Shown here: piece after piece, positions 24,696-36,655 of the stretch | Layout: every line of letters begins with the position of its first letter | How positions within the stretch are numbered: the first letter of the stretch is position 1 | The notes under the pieces: generated by a model | The model's input: only the letters and a program-made list of their open reading frames with translations | Database searches by the model: none | What the model was told of the DNA's origin: nothing | Program-made: the position numbers and the translations under genes | NCBI RefSeq assembly: GCF_008315115.2 | Contig: NC_050185.1 | Coordinates: 29,745,342 to 29,809,341, forward strand | DNA length: 64,000 bases | Source of the DNA: Sander lucioperca | Taxonomy: Eukaryota > Chordata > Actinopteri > Perciformes > Percidae | Direction: 5' to 3'

Positions 24696-25202
24696 CAGCG
24701 GTTCGAGTCACGACTCCCCCAGAATAGTGAGCTTGGTGTTTGTGACCCCCCCCCCCTCCCCCACAGCCCTCCATGAGAGAAAGAGGACTGCAAACCGGTG
24801 TAAACAGCTGTTTCTACACACCTCCCCCTTCTGATTTTGAGTATTTTTTGTGAATACTCTAATCAATACATGTAAACAAATAATGCTTTGGTTTAATGAC
24901 AGTTTAGTTTAGTTTTTCTTTTGTTTTAGCAGCTAGCACCTAGCCTTGGCCAATCTTCTTCAGGCTCTGTGGACTTGTGATGCGTTTTTTGACTTTTTCT
25001 CTTCCCCATACCCGCCCTTAGACCCCTTTTTGTGTTCCATGCCCTTCTGATTTACAAATAAAGCTCTGAGTACAACACATGAAATGTACCATACTCACAC
25101 TGTAATGTAAAAAAAAAAACATTCCCCAGTCTAGAATATATTATTTCAGTTTTTTCTCCCCAACCAGAAATTATCTCGCGACCCCCAGGTTGAGAACCAC
25201 TG
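24696..25202. mobile_element. hAT MITE with 8-bp duplication CTCTAGAC
   Basis: The termini CAGCGGTTCGAG and TTGAGAACCACTG are imperfect inverted repeats of the common CAGTGGTTCTCAACC type. CTCTAGAC flanks both ends exactly (24688-24695, 25203-25210). There is no coding region. Confidence 0.85.
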
Positions 25203-25308
25203 CTCTAGACCTCCAAATATTGGTAAAAAATCTATGGCGTCCCCTGACTACTAACACTACTATTAAGCTAGTAGTTTACAGTGTTTTGTCAAACTCACAC
25301 CCTCCCTA

Positions 25309-25640
25309 TGTCATGATCCTGGCTTTTGTTTTATATTTCCTGTTTTATTCTGTAGGTCATGTGTCATGTCATGTTTTACTTCCTGCCTGTCTGTGTTTTC
25401 CCGCCTTTGTGATTGCATGCCCCGCCCTGATGTGTTTCACCTGTTCCTCGTCAGTCCTCATGTCACCTGTCTCTTGTTACCACCCCTCCTTTCGTTGTGT
25501 ACATTAGTCTTGGTGTTCTCTTGTTTCAGTGTTGGATTGTCTTTGTTTGTTCCTGGCTCTGAGTGTATCTTCCTAGTGTGTAGTTTCCTTCAGTGCATTT
25601 AGTTTCTTTCTAGTATTTCTGGTTATTATTCCGGTGTACG
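25309..25640 (+). mobile_element. Possible LTR fragment
   Basis: It begins TGTCATGATCCTGGC and runs through pyrimidine-rich text (CACCTGTCTCTTG, GTACATTAGTCTTGG) like the U3/R part of teleost LTR elements. No 3' end or duplication is seen. Confidence 0.35.
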
Positions 25641-25739
25641 TCAATTGTCTATGTGTTTTCAGGCGTGTTAATATGGACAGAGATTAGTTCTGAAAAAGGT
25701 GCTAAAACGCTCGTAGGGACAGGATTTCTTTCTGTTTAA

Positions 25740-26114
25740 CCCTCATGTTGTCCTTGGGTCAAATTTGACCCGTTTTCAAAATTTCTATGTCAAAAATATG
25801 TGTTTCTTTCAACCAAATTGCCCAAAAATAACTTGGATGGTTCCATACACAAAACAGGCTGTGATTATCAACATAGGTTTCTCTGATCTTAACTATTAGT
25901 CAAAATAATTAATAATTTCTGGGGGTTTTTAATCGAACATTAGGTATAATTTAATATGGATGAGGTTTATTGACTATGAATTCCATAAATAAGTGTTAAA
26001 CTAGTGGTAATTATTTGGAATGAAGTTGGCTAAGAAGATGTAACACAGAATTGGGTGATAATTTATACTTTATGCTTTAAGAACAGGCAAAACAGGCAGA
26101 GGACAACACAAGGG
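25740..26114. mobile_element. piggyBac-type MITE with TTAA ends
   Basis: TTAA at 25736-25739 and 26115-26118 flanks inverted termini CCCTCATGTTGTCCT and GGACAACACAAGGG. A TTAA duplication is characteristic of piggyBac. Confidence 0.75.
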
Positions 26115-26118
26115 TTAA

Positions 26119-27163
26119 AATGTCATTTTCAAAATGAAAACATAAAAAGCTGAAAGTAGGCTCAGCCAGAGACACTTAGGTCAAGGAAATGACCAATTAA
26201 AGCAAATCGTTATACAGTTATATTTGAAGGGGAAAAAAAACTATGTTTGAGGGAGCCAATAAAAACATGGAATGAACATAAATAAATCTTTTTTTCATTT
26301 ATATCAACAACAGCAGGAGGTGGGGTTAGTGGAGGGGTTGCAGTAGAAGCGCTGGAGATTGTATCTGCTCCAGTCCTCTTCCACCTGCTGTCCATCCAGT
26401 GTCTAAAATGAGCCCTTGGGGGGACAGTGTCCCCTGAAAGCCTTCTGTTAACAGAACATCTGGACAGCAGTTCATTGATGCTCTTTACATTAAGCAGGCT
26501 GATCTCAGCGAGCTGGTGACCTTTACTAAGTGTTACCCGGGGAATAATTTAATTGAACCCTCATTTTCGGACCTGAAACCACTTAGCATGGAGCCATAAA
26601 TCGTAGAAATCCAATGCTGACTGAATGCCACGGCTGAAATGCTGCTAAGTTTGGCCTAAAGGAATATATTTTGTGTCTTTTGTATGTTTCACCCCATTTA
26701 CCGCTAATTACATACACTTAATGTTTAATTTGCATTCCTGCTGACCATTTTTAAAAGCAGACTGTGCTGCTTTGGGACTGTTTGAATGTGTTTTCCTCCA
26801 ATCCAGATAGCTGTTGTTTTTATTTCATTTCATTACACGATAAAGATCAGTTTGCAGACTGAATCGTGCTCAACTTCAGGTAATCCTTCCATTTAGTTAC
26901 AGAACTGCAGTTTATTACAGCTGGGGTCTTGTTTTCGTAATCTTGTTTTCTAAGAGACCCGTAGATGGCCTTCAAAATCTAACCGCAAGTTACGTTTGCA
27001 TGTTTGTTTCTCTCATAATCGCGGTGTACCTTTTGAAAATGTTTGTTCATCACAATTTGTCAAAACTAAATAGAGTTGAGAGAATAAAGTAAGGTGGCAG
27101 TTTTACTAATTTTCCAGGGACAGTTGTGTTATGCACTTCTTCACTGATTGCCTTCATCTGGGT
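26119..27163. other. Intergenic, possible conserved non-coding element
   Basis: The stretch 26480-26800 has non-repetitive, motif-rich AT sequence including TAATTA and the POU octamer ATTTGCAT near 26729. Function is not shown. Confidence 0.35.
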
Positions 27164-27366
27164 GGGGACGGCGCAGTGGCTATAACACATGCCTTTGGTG
27201 TGGGAGACCTGGGTTTGAATCCCACTGTGATACATCAACCAATGTGTCCCTGAGCAAGACACTTAACCCCTAGTTGCTCCAGAGGCGTGCAACCTCTGAC
27301 ATATATAGCAATTGTAAGTCGCTTTGGATAAAAGCGTCAGCTAAATGACATGTAATGTAATGTAAT
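27164..27366 (+). mobile_element. tRNA-derived SINE with L2-like tail
   Basis: It has a tRNA-like head (GCGCAGTGGCTATAACACATG), a B box GGTTTGAATCC near 27212-27222, a conserved 3' region GTCGCTTTGGATAAAAGCGT and a tandem ATGTA tail. Confidence 0.8.
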
Positions 27367-27371
27367 CTGCA

Positions 27372-27921
27372 GGGGTCCGTTTCAGATAGCAGGTTTAGTG
27401 AAAACTCTGAGTTTGTTAACCCTGAGATGAGGGTAACTCTGGGTTAGGGTTAGGGTTGTACCTAAATGAAATAGATTATAGGTTCCATACCATTTCACCA
27501 GTAATATTATACTTATGATTAAATATGATATATATATATAACACTATATTGGAACTTATGCATTTACTCTAGCAGCAATTTCATCCCACGCGAATTCTCT
27601 CTCTTCTGCAGCAGCCGCTGTGTTGCTTTTAACAAAATACACGTTCAAACTTGCTGTATGTGCGGAGGAGTATTTCCGCCGACCAGTTTGTTTGTGGTTG
27701 TTGCCATGGTGAACCGTAGTATCATGGCTCCATTCATGCTGCCTTTTTATTGTGGTGCTGCACGCGCTTAACTCCGAGTGAACCTACTCTGAGTTGATTG
27801 AACCAACTCATATCAGCTGTTCTGGAACCGAAAACTCCGAGTTTCCCATCTCAGGGTAAATCAACTCAGAGATCAGGGTTAGACTCAGAGTTTGTTAAAC
27901 CTCCTTCCTGAAACGGGCCCC
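27372..27921. mobile_element. MITE with long terminal inverted repeats
   Basis: GGGGTCCGTTTCAG at the left is mirrored by CTGAAACGGGCCCC at the right, and the inverted similarity extends inward for about 45 bp (AAACTCTGAGTTTGTTAA). It adjoins the 3' end of a SINE. I could not identify its superfamily. Confidence 0.7.
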
Positions 27922-28156
27922 AGTACAATTAGAGAAAGTTTGCATATTCATGCGTTCGGCTGTCTCCGTGGTTCAACGTACTACCTACTATACTCAAGCG
28001 GTACCTGTATCTATATAATACTAACGATATCCATCCATACTTTATCCAGTACCAGTCAAAAGGTTGGACACGCTTATGCGCAGCAGTACACATGCAGGCT
28101 TTTGAGGTGTGAGATCTGACACAGTAAAGACATTTTTAACTTTGTTTACACCCAGA

Positions 28157-28160
<4 letters not shown>

Positions 28161-28218
<58 letters not shown>
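28161..28218 (+). repeat. (AC)n microsatellite
   Basis: A pure tract of 58 bases. Confidence 0.97.
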
Positions 28219-28220
<2 letters not shown>

Positions 28221-28953
28221 TCTTCCCTCTTAACCCCTTGGTTACCTGACTTCCTGTCTCCCTGCAGCCTGAAAGCCGAGCCAAATCAATTAGTCTGCAG
28301 AAATTACAGAGCAATAAATAACGAGGGCAACGGAGACGGGCGGAGGGGAAGCCAGAGTTATGGGGCCCCTCCTGTCTCAGCTCAGGATGCCTGGGCCTCC
28401 GACCTCCAACAAGATCACAATATGAGCTTTTCATGGGCTTCACCGCATGATGTTTACAGAGTGAAGGATTTGGTGTAAGGAGAGAAGGACGAATGCATTT
28501 TATTCTTTCATTTATAGATTTGAACTTGTGTCCTGTGTGCTGTGATTTACAGGAGAAGAATAAAGTAACAGATTTCTTCAATACATTCTTTAATAGATAT
28601 TACCATGAGCCTATGGGTAACCGTAGACGCCAGGCGGGGGGTGGACTCTGATGTTACCTGATCCGGCTTGTTGCAGACTGCCCCAGTCAAATATCAATCT
28701 GTCTCCACCGTGCACACTGAGATATTTCAGGTGTTCAAATTATGATGTGTTCATTTACAAAAGCAGAATAGATCTTTCTCCAGACAAAGAGTGTGAAAGA
28801 TTTGAACCTTACATAATACTGTTACAGTGTTTGTCTGACACATATTGTTCCTTTTATAGCCTAAAATACATTTTTCTAAATGAAATAATTCCAAATTTAA
28901 GAGGGAGCTAAATAAAGTTAAAAGGAATCTTGAAACATTGAAACTGTACATCA

Positions 28954-28956
<3 letters not shown>

Positions 28957-29007
<51 letters not shown>
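28957..29007 (+). repeat. (TG)n microsatellite
   Basis: A pure tract of 51 bases. Confidence 0.97.
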
Positions 29008-29009
<2 letters not shown>

Positions 29010-29178
29010 TTTTCTACTTAGTTCAAAAGTGATACTCTCATTAAAACGACTCACAGTAATGCTACATTTTCCCGCCTGGCTCCATGGATGCATTCAGAGA
29101 GCTGAATACAGCGCCCCTAAACCACCATCATAAAGGGGATGTCTGTAAAACAAGCAAACAATTTTGATTATTACTCTT

Positions 29179-29774
29179 TAAAGGTACACTGTGTAGGAAT
29201 TTCTCCCATCTAGCGGTGAAATTGTATTTTGCATTCAAACGAATAGTGCTCTCTAGCGCCTCGCTTTTTCAAATGCGTGTTGCAACTACGGTAGCTGTTA
29301 TGTACCAAGAAGCTATGACTACATGTCTTCCAATTTTCGCTTTTTTGGCGACAAGGATTCCTTCTCCTGTGGCTCGGCATCAGTATGATCCTCCATTATG
29401 AACTAAAGTGCAGTGCAGGCTTTCAAATGTTGCCGGGGCGGTGACGAGCGCCCCTCGCAGATCTCCTTCTCTGTTTCAGCTGGTTTCAGTCACGTGACGC
29501 TGGCTCTGAACGAGAACGCGTTGTGGATTAACTAGACAGGTCGGCTAGTGCTCTATGTCCCTCTCAGCCATTAGAGTTTTTCAAAATGGCGGAACGACGT
29601 GGAAGCCTCCTTGGACTTGCCCGTCCAATGTAAATACAGATAAGAAATTCTTCGCTTAGAAGGATAAGTCAGATCATTGGCAGAGGTCATTTTACACCAA
29701 TGAGGACATATTTATGAATGAAGACATTGATTTTAGTTAATAAAATACTTAAAACACTACACAGTGCACCTTTA
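29179..29774. mobile_element. MITE with TAAAGGTACACTGTGTAG termini
   Basis: TAAAGGTACACTGTGTAG at the left is inverted at the right as CTACACAGTGCACCTTTA. The element is 596 bp, with no coding region and no clean duplication. Confidence 0.75.
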
Positions 29775-30003
29775 TTATTACCATTATGATTTTGTTAATC
29801 TTTAAAAGTTTAATATTTTTTTTAAATGTTCTCAGAGTTTTTTTGTTTGCAGGATCTTCCCAGTGTCATGAGAAACATTACTGCACATGTGAATTGGTTC
29901 TGCAAAAGCTAGAAAAGTTTTTTTTGACTATGCACTTAGTGAGTCTGGTACCCACTTCTTATAATACATCCATGTCCGGCTCCTGTAGTGAAAGGGGATG
30001 ATG

Positions 30004-30353
30004 GATGGGTCAAATTGTCCAAAAACATAAGGTGGATGGTTCTATACAACCATTACTCTTTATAAGTAAAATAAATGATCAGTTCACTACTTTCATTGAA
30101 TTTGGGTGTGTTATTCAATTTTATAGCATTTGAAAAAAAAAAAGATCAAAAAAACGTTGGAAAAAAGTGACAAAAAAATTGAAAAAAAAAAGTGACAAAA
30201 AAGTCGAAAAAAGTGACAAAAACATCGGGAAAAACATTGGAAAAAGGTGACGAATTTTTTTGAAAAAAGTGATGTCACCAAAAAAAGTTTTAATTTGAAA
30301 TTTTGACCCTGAAAAAAAAAAGTTGCATGGTCGATGGGAAGACAACACAAGGG
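30004..30353. mobile_element. Second piggyBac-type MITE, degraded at one end
   Basis: The right terminus GACAACACAAGGG followed by TTAA (30354-30357) matches the element at 25740-26114. The left end is degenerate (GGGTCAAATTG survives). The interior is an A-rich array with the recurring unit AAAAAGTGACAAAAA (about 30130-30320). Confidence 0.6.
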
Positions 30354-30465
30354 TTAAAGGAGAGGCAGGCAGAATCCTCTCATGCAAACACCGGCCACAG
30401 CAGTACCTGTAAAGGCTGGGCAGTAATCTGATATATGATTATATAAATAGCATACGGGTTAAACT

Positions 30466-30845
30466 GGTCTCGCTTTGCCAGACCATCCACATGCTGTGGA
30501 GCCACAGCATTCTGGGATGGGAGAAAAACGTGCTCTGGTTTAATGGCATTTCTTTAAACCAATCACAATCGTCATGGGTGACACTAAGCTCCGCACGGAG
30601 CTGCTGCAAAATAGTCGTGCGAGAGAAAACTCAGATTGGACTGATAGTCTAACTAGCTGTCTGGATTTACCCTGCAGAGATCTGAGGAGCAGTTAACCAT
30701 AGTCCTCAGAAATCCACTGGAGTTTAAAATTCCAACACAAAGAAAGCGGAAGGAAACGGACATCGGCGAAAAGACATACATCGGGCGGAATTTCCTACGG
30801 CACTGGAGCAACCCCAGAAGTGGAACGTCATGATATGGACTAGGG
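30466..30845. mobile_element. Teleost dispersed DNA element (GTCTCGCTTTGCCAGACC end)
   Basis: It starts at a terminus of the GTCTCGC...GCCAGACC type and includes the commonly repeated segments CTGCAGAGATCTGAGGAGC and AGAAGTGGAACGTCATGAT. A broken copy in the opposite orientation is at 60590-60719 plus 61279-61330. Confidence 0.65.
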
Positions 30846-32027
30846 TTAAACTGACTCAGAGCAGACATTTTTGTTGAAATAGTGATGAAACATAATGACA
30901 GGCTTGTGAAATAACTGGTTGCACAACAGTAGAAAGGACTGACCTTCTGAAATGTTGAATATTCACCACGACCTCCCAGAGATGTCACATCTCCGCTCTC
31001 TCCCATGTGCTTACAAGGCTCCACCATAGGGAATACTGGGCTTTAAGTGGTGCATATTTCAAGCATATTTGCATTTCATCATACCACAAAACCGGCCAAT
31101 TAAAAACAGCTTTTGAGCCTCTAAAGGGTCTGGTTTGCATGAGCAGTTTCCTGGTCAGTAATTCAGAGTTTCCAACACTTTTTTGCTGTGTATACAAAAA
31201 ATCTACAGTATCTAGCAACATTTACAATAGTCTCAACCTTCACTATGGTGTTTTAGATTTATAGATAGAAAATATACTGTAAAGTTGTAGTGCAGTTAGA
31301 TCAGATAATTTAAAGATGCAGAAAGATGTATGTCCAGACGGAGTGTTTTATGAATATTAATATAACAGTCAAACCTTTTTCTATGTTTTTATGACAGAGC
31401 AGATGATGAGCCCTTCAATGTAACATGTCTCCTCCCTCCAGCAGACACCAGTATGGATCCACGTGGCTGCCTGTGGTGTTATGGCTGCTCCTCTGTGTGA
31501 TAAGCTGCTCTCATGTTGCCCCAGTGTAAACTCAACATCCTGTGTCCACACTCTCTTCCTGGCCTTATCACACACTGTGTGTGTGTAGACGGAATCACAA
31601 ATACTTCCGGAGGTCAACAGATAAAGTAGACCAACAAACATTGGACCTGACACACGCACACAAGCACACACACACGCACACGCACACGCACACGCACACG
31701 CACAGTACAGGGCTGTAAACTGCGTGTGTGCTTATGGTCCAGGGTTCAGTTTGCAGCAGCAAAGCGGTTAAACTTTAAACAGTGATTAACAGAGGAGTTG
31801 CTACATGTCTCCAGTCCATCTCCTATTTCTGTTTACAAGCTGATTAGTTTTTTTAAAAGTTTTGTCCAACATACAGCTGACTCTCCAGGACATTAAAGAA
31901 AGAAGACACAGGTCATGAATGGTTCTCATTTAGAGCTACAAACTACTGCCAAAGTACCATAAAGAACTACAAACTATTAGAAACTACAACAAATGGTTTT
32001 GGGAAGGCCCCAAAATAAAGACATTGG
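30846..32027. other. Intergenic, no gene seen
   Basis: Only the CACACG array and short non-coding frames were seen. Confidence 0.45.
31651..31704 (+). repeat. (CACACG)n microsatellite
   Basis: An imperfect hexamer array with a CA core. Confidence 0.85.
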
Positions 32028-33030
32028 CTGCAGTCGAATAGTCGAATTTGCTCAGGAAGGTTCTTAACGGTGTGAAATGACCCGGAAGTAGTTAAGTGGC
32101 TGCCATGATAAGAGCCGTTGGAATTGTCTAAGTGATAAGGAAAGGTGCTTCATTTCTTCCTCTGTTACCTCCTTTAGCATAGGATACACTGGACCATCCT
32201 TTACGAAAGGAAAGGAGATAATGCCATCCCACAAGTCCTTGCGGCAGCAAAATTTAAAGTGACGCATCACCATTTCGCCGTTCATAATCAATATAAGGTG
32301 CGCAGTAGCGCCGTAATCCTGTTCACACCGTGCATGCATTTTATTTTCAGTGAGACATTGCAACACATCTGATAGGCCTAATAATTATAATGTAGGCTAC
32401 TTTATGGCACTGTTTGAGTGGTTTAATAAATCAGTTAATGTGAGAACTTTACTCTCCTCTCCAACACGTAACATGGCAGTCAGCATGTGTCTACAGAACT
32501 GTGAATGAATTGGTCGCTGAATCCAAAGTTACACAGCACACCGGACACTGGTTTATCTATAGCCCAGAGCAGCGTCTAAACAAGGTGACCTATTCGCCCC
32601 CCTGGCTTATTTCAATATATGTTTTGTTAAAGACTCACTACAGATATGACTACATTATTATGACCATGTGTAAAAGTAGGAATATTATGTGAGAATGTGC
32701 GGATCGGCTCTGATGGCATTCAAATTAATTACCTGAAATACCCTACCCACACCAACCCATTTAAGTTATTTGCACTTTTTCTACAGTGTCTGTGGGCTAT
32801 TGCTTTAAAACGATGCTTTGTAGTGACGTATCAGTGTTTTCTTCAGATTTACTGTAATGATGAGTAAGGTAAAGTTTTTAGTAACTGTAAATGTTTCCAT
32901 GCGCGCAGTAATCTCACTGTAGCTGATATCGTTAATTTTTAAAGTTGACAGAGAAAACATAACTCGACTTTTAGTTTATGAAATAATCGACTGTGAGTAT
33001 AATAGAATAATTGAGTGTCGCTGTTGACTG
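32028..33030. mobile_element. Probable non-autonomous DNA transposon, about 1 kb
   Basis: It begins GCTGCAGTCGAATAGTCGAA and the far side carries ATAATCGACTGTGAGTATAA, suggesting inverted ends. A 100-codon minus-strand open frame at 32366-32064 lies within a conserved repeat segment. I do not recognise a protein domain in it. Limits are approximate. Confidence 0.45.
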
Positions 33031-33601
33031 CTGTCCTCGTGCGTAAATGAGCACAGCAGCAGCAGACAGCTCTGCTCTGTTTACAGTTTAGAGAATATTG
33101 TCCTCATTGATAATGTATTTCTTTCTCCCAACCGCAACCATCTAACCCTTATAACATAGAATATGTAGGATGGATTCGTAGGCCTAACGCGTTCAGCTTA
33201 TCTTGTATATATTTATCAATTATTTTTCATACAATCATCCTAATCGAGATTCATGTGGATAAAAAGGAGTGGACAGGAGGATGAGCTGAGCAACCAATAA
33301 TAAAAAATAAAAAAAACGTTATTTGCTGAACACCTTTCATACAAGAAACAGCCTACAGCCCAGTGTTTTATAATAACGAAATGACATGCAGTGGGTGCTT
33401 CACATGAAACGACATAATTATTGCAGAATAAGAAGGGGAACAAATGGTGATGAAGTAATATTTTTCCACAGGGTTGTCCAGGTGTATTAAGCCTGCATGA
33501 AACATCACATTTAGAACGCACAGGGCGAAGTATCCAGATGCGCTGGCAGACCCGCGATAACATCCGCCGTCGCATGATTAACAGCCGATTGTAAGGCGTC
33601 C

Positions 33602-33960
33602 GGTATACTCGCCGTTTCCGACCTGTCGAGCGCCAGTGTGACGTCATGGGATCGCCGTAACTGTTTATACTCGCGCGTGGTGGTCGCGACACTAGTTGCA
33701 GTCTTCTCTTGAACAGAGGTGTCGCTAATGAGGAAAGGCTACCGACTTTGGCAGCAGCATTGACGTCATGCTTCAATTTGATTCGATGACCTACTTCGTC
33801 GGATCAAGCCTTTCATTCGCCATAAAAGAACTCATCTTAACCCAGTAAGTTTACAAGAGAGACTTGCAGTCAATCTGAGTCCTGGCATCTGGTTACTCTC
33901 GAGCTCGTCCATGCTTCCTGTTTCCGCTTTGTCGTGTGCCGCTGAAAAAAATAGAGTGGT
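33602..33960 (-). repeat. Inverted dispersed repeat, arm B (359 bp)
   Basis: It is the reverse-complement copy of 183-595. It keeps TGACGTCA palindromes and the GTCGCGACACTAGTTGCAGT segment. The long minus-strand open frame that overlaps it (33776-33240) has no recognised domain. Confidence 0.8.
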
Positions 33961-34839
33961 TTAAAAGCTGAAAATCCTGGCGCTTATCCTAATTCCTTTT
34001 GAATTCTCCTTCACACCTTTCCTTGACCTCATGACGTTTACTATCGGGGTTAAGGAAAAGTGGTTAGGAAAAGGACTTAGGAGGTACGTTTTTGACTTTT
34101 CGACCACAGCCACAAACTCCAAACCGAACCAAATGTTAAAGGACTCGGTGTACAGACTTTTCAGGTCAAAATGAATCTGTTGTATAAGGATGACTTTGAA
34201 GATCCCTTTTTTTCTAACCCTAACTCTTTCTTTCTTGAGTCTGATGGCACTTCCTTTCTTTGTTTCTCTCAAACCAACTCTTTATCCCATTGAGAGTTTA
34301 GAGCTTCCAGGTAACCAGTGGCTTTGAGAACTGGGAGGCTGTTTGGAGTTGGTACCATATCATTTTTGGCACAGCAAACCTTAAATATTTAGGCTGTCGG
34401 AGACGTTGGAGTTTCTATGATGTTAAGGATGACTAATTGAGGAAGATGAGAAAGATATTGTCAGCAACGCAGTTTATGTTGCCTCTGAGAAACATTTTTC
34501 TTGCCTTTTTAAGGATCAAAGCGTCTCATCTCAGTGCCTTCATAACAAATATGATCCTTTGATTATTGAAATTCGCCAAGTGATGATAACAGCTGTTGAT
34601 TCAACAAATATAGACCGGAATTTACTGAAAATGGATCTGGATTATGTCTCTCTGTTCAAAGCTGACAGTCTCCTGTTTGGCTCAGGATGTGGGTTTAAAC
34701 TCTCAAACAGTCCGTTACCATGACCTGCAGTTCACTCAAACTCTGGGCTTTTCCCTCCTTGTTTGGCATATTTTTGCAGGTGAAGAAAACTTGCATGTGA
34801 ACTTACATGACACTAAATAACTGCACCAGGATGGCTTTA
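33961..34839. other. Intergenic, no gene seen
   Basis: The open frame at 34272-33961 has no recognised domain. Confidence 0.4.
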
Positions 34840-35225
34840 AAAGGAGTGTGACTCGACTCACTTGGAACCGTTCTTTTGGGGTTTTTCTGGTTTTCCTAGC
34901 AAAAGTTGTTGATAGTACCTGGTACTTTTTCGGTATCACCTCGCTCGATGTTCCAAGCGAGCTGAGTGGATACAAGAAGGTTGAGTTAAAACACTGCAGA
35001 CCACTGATTGATCAGAGAGAATCGTCAATAGTGCGCAATAACACGGGATATCCAGATTTTTTTAAAAGGCAGCCCGCAAAACTACGCCATGGTCAATTGA
35101 CGAAGTGCAGACGTTCCTCTGTTTGGTTGTTGATGAAAGGATCCAGCGGGCAGTTTCACTGGTACCAAAAGAAAGTCGAGTTGAGCCGAACCATGCAGTG
35201 GAAATTCAGGCATTATTGTGGATGG
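34840..35225. mobile_element. Probable non-autonomous DNA transposon
   Basis: The segment around GTACCTGGTACTTTTTCGGT and the GAGCGAGCTGAGT-like stretch belong to a frequently seen teleost repeat. The ends look like degenerate inverted repeats. Boundaries are approximate. Confidence 0.45.
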
Positions 35226-35550
35226 AGGGCCAAAACACAAACACAAAGATGTGTTCAAGTTAAGCCCTGCTAGCACGGACTTACTATTTGTTTCTTTTAA
35301 AGAACAGCTGGTGTTGTGGTTCCTACTGTCATTGAACTTGCTCAGCAACATCCGAAAATATCATGGAAGTCAGTAAAACTGGAGTCTGGGCAACAACAGC
35401 AGCAGCAACAGTTTATTTGTCTGAATGAGAGCTGGATTAGTCGTCAAATAGAGTCCCACAATACATGCTGGACCCTCGCTGACTAATCACACGAGTCGAG
35501 GAGGAAACAAGTCAGCAGATTTACTGAACACTATACACTCGGAAACACAT

Positions 35551-35552
<2 letters not shown>

Positions 35553-35599
<47 letters not shown>
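35553..35599 (+). repeat. (TG)n microsatellite
   Basis: A pure tract of 47 bases, 25 bases before the possible LTR. Confidence 0.95.
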
Positions 35600-35602
<3 letters not shown>

Positions 35603-35623
35603 TATCAGTCTATAGTCCCTTAG

Positions 35624-36042
35624 TGTCATAGTCATCCTGTGTTTCCCCTCCCTTTTTGTGTGTCTACTTGTTTGTCTGTTTGTGAGCGGCACCTTGTTCT
35701 GGGCTTCTGGCTGAGTGACACACCTGAGGATCATTGCCAATCATAACACACAACAGTCTTTTCCAATCAACCACCCTGCATAAAGACTCCTGGTTTCCTG
35801 ATGTCCGTCGCCAGGTTATTCCTATCAAGTGATAGAGAACTACGACCTACTTGTTGCACTTAGAATCTAAGGCAGTGAATGAGTTTATGCTTTCTTTTCC
35901 ATCAACAGCCTGTTTGTCTACTCTCAGTACTCCAGCCACACCATCTGAAACTATACTTCAACTTGTAAATAAAACCCTTACCTTTAATCATTTGTCTGTA
36001 GTGATCTGTATCCGTCTGTGAGTCCAACTACGAAACGTAACA
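35624..36042 (+). mobile_element. Possible solo LTR (Gypsy-like)
   Basis: A 419-bp segment begins TGTCATAGTCATCC and ends AACGTAACA, with an AATAAA signal near the 3' side (AAATAAAACCC). These fit teleost Gypsy LTRs. No 4-6 bp target duplication was found, so confidence is limited. Confidence 0.45.
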
Positions 36043-36351
36043 GGGGTAAGCGTGAGGCTTAATCCGAGATTATTGAAACATGAATGTGTTCATCGCTTCA
36101 ATGTTGTAGCTGGTAAAGGTGGAGCTCATTTTAATGACTTTATATACTGCTGGGTAGATTAACCTATAACAATGCATCATGATTTATTAGCTGATTATTT
36201 TTGGTGTTAATAATCTGAATCAAGAGAGACGTACAAGAGAAAGAAACTACAAGAATCTTTCCAATCTTTTCTTTCCACCAAACATGCCTGTATCTCAACA
36301 CTGACGTCTAAAACGGCAGTTTAAAAGAATAAATACTGCTGGTAGTAATTA

Positions 36352-36355
<4 letters not shown>

Positions 36356-36402
<47 letters not shown>

Positions 36403-36448
36403 CCAGACACCCAGACTGAGACTTTTGTCAGCTCATGCAGGAGTGGAG

Positions 36449-36480
<32 letters not shown>

Positions 36481-36518
36481 CGCTCGGTTGATCAAGATTT
36501 ATTGTACATGGGAGATAA

Positions 36519-36561
<43 letters not shown>
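36356..36561 (+). repeat. Microsatellite cluster CA / GA / CA
   Basis: A CA tract to 36401, a GA tract at 36452-36481 and a second CA tract at about 36520-36561. Shorter CA runs continue to 36655. Confidence 0.95.
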
Positions 36562-36563
<2 letters not shown>

Positions 36564-36655
36564 ACAGACCACACACCATGTACACAGGAGATAACACACA
36601 CACTGACACATAATCATGTACATACACACACACACACAGACATACACACACATCA

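Larger units (their letters stand above)
27922..29178. other. Intergenic with two microsatellites
   Basis: The non-repetitive stretch at about 28225-28460 (for example AAATCAATTAGTCTGCAGAA) could be conserved non-coding DNA. No gene was recognised. Confidence 0.35.

Noticed and set aside
27164..27366. Functional tRNA gene
   Set aside because: The A/B boxes belong to a SINE; the sequence cannot fold a full cloverleaf and continues into a SINE tail.
32064..32366. 100-codon minus-strand frame
   Set aside because: It lies in a probable non-autonomous transposon; no known domain and no splice context.
33240..33776. 178-codon minus-strand frame
   Set aside because: It overlaps inverted-repeat arm B, has no recognised domain, and arm A does not preserve it as an open frame.
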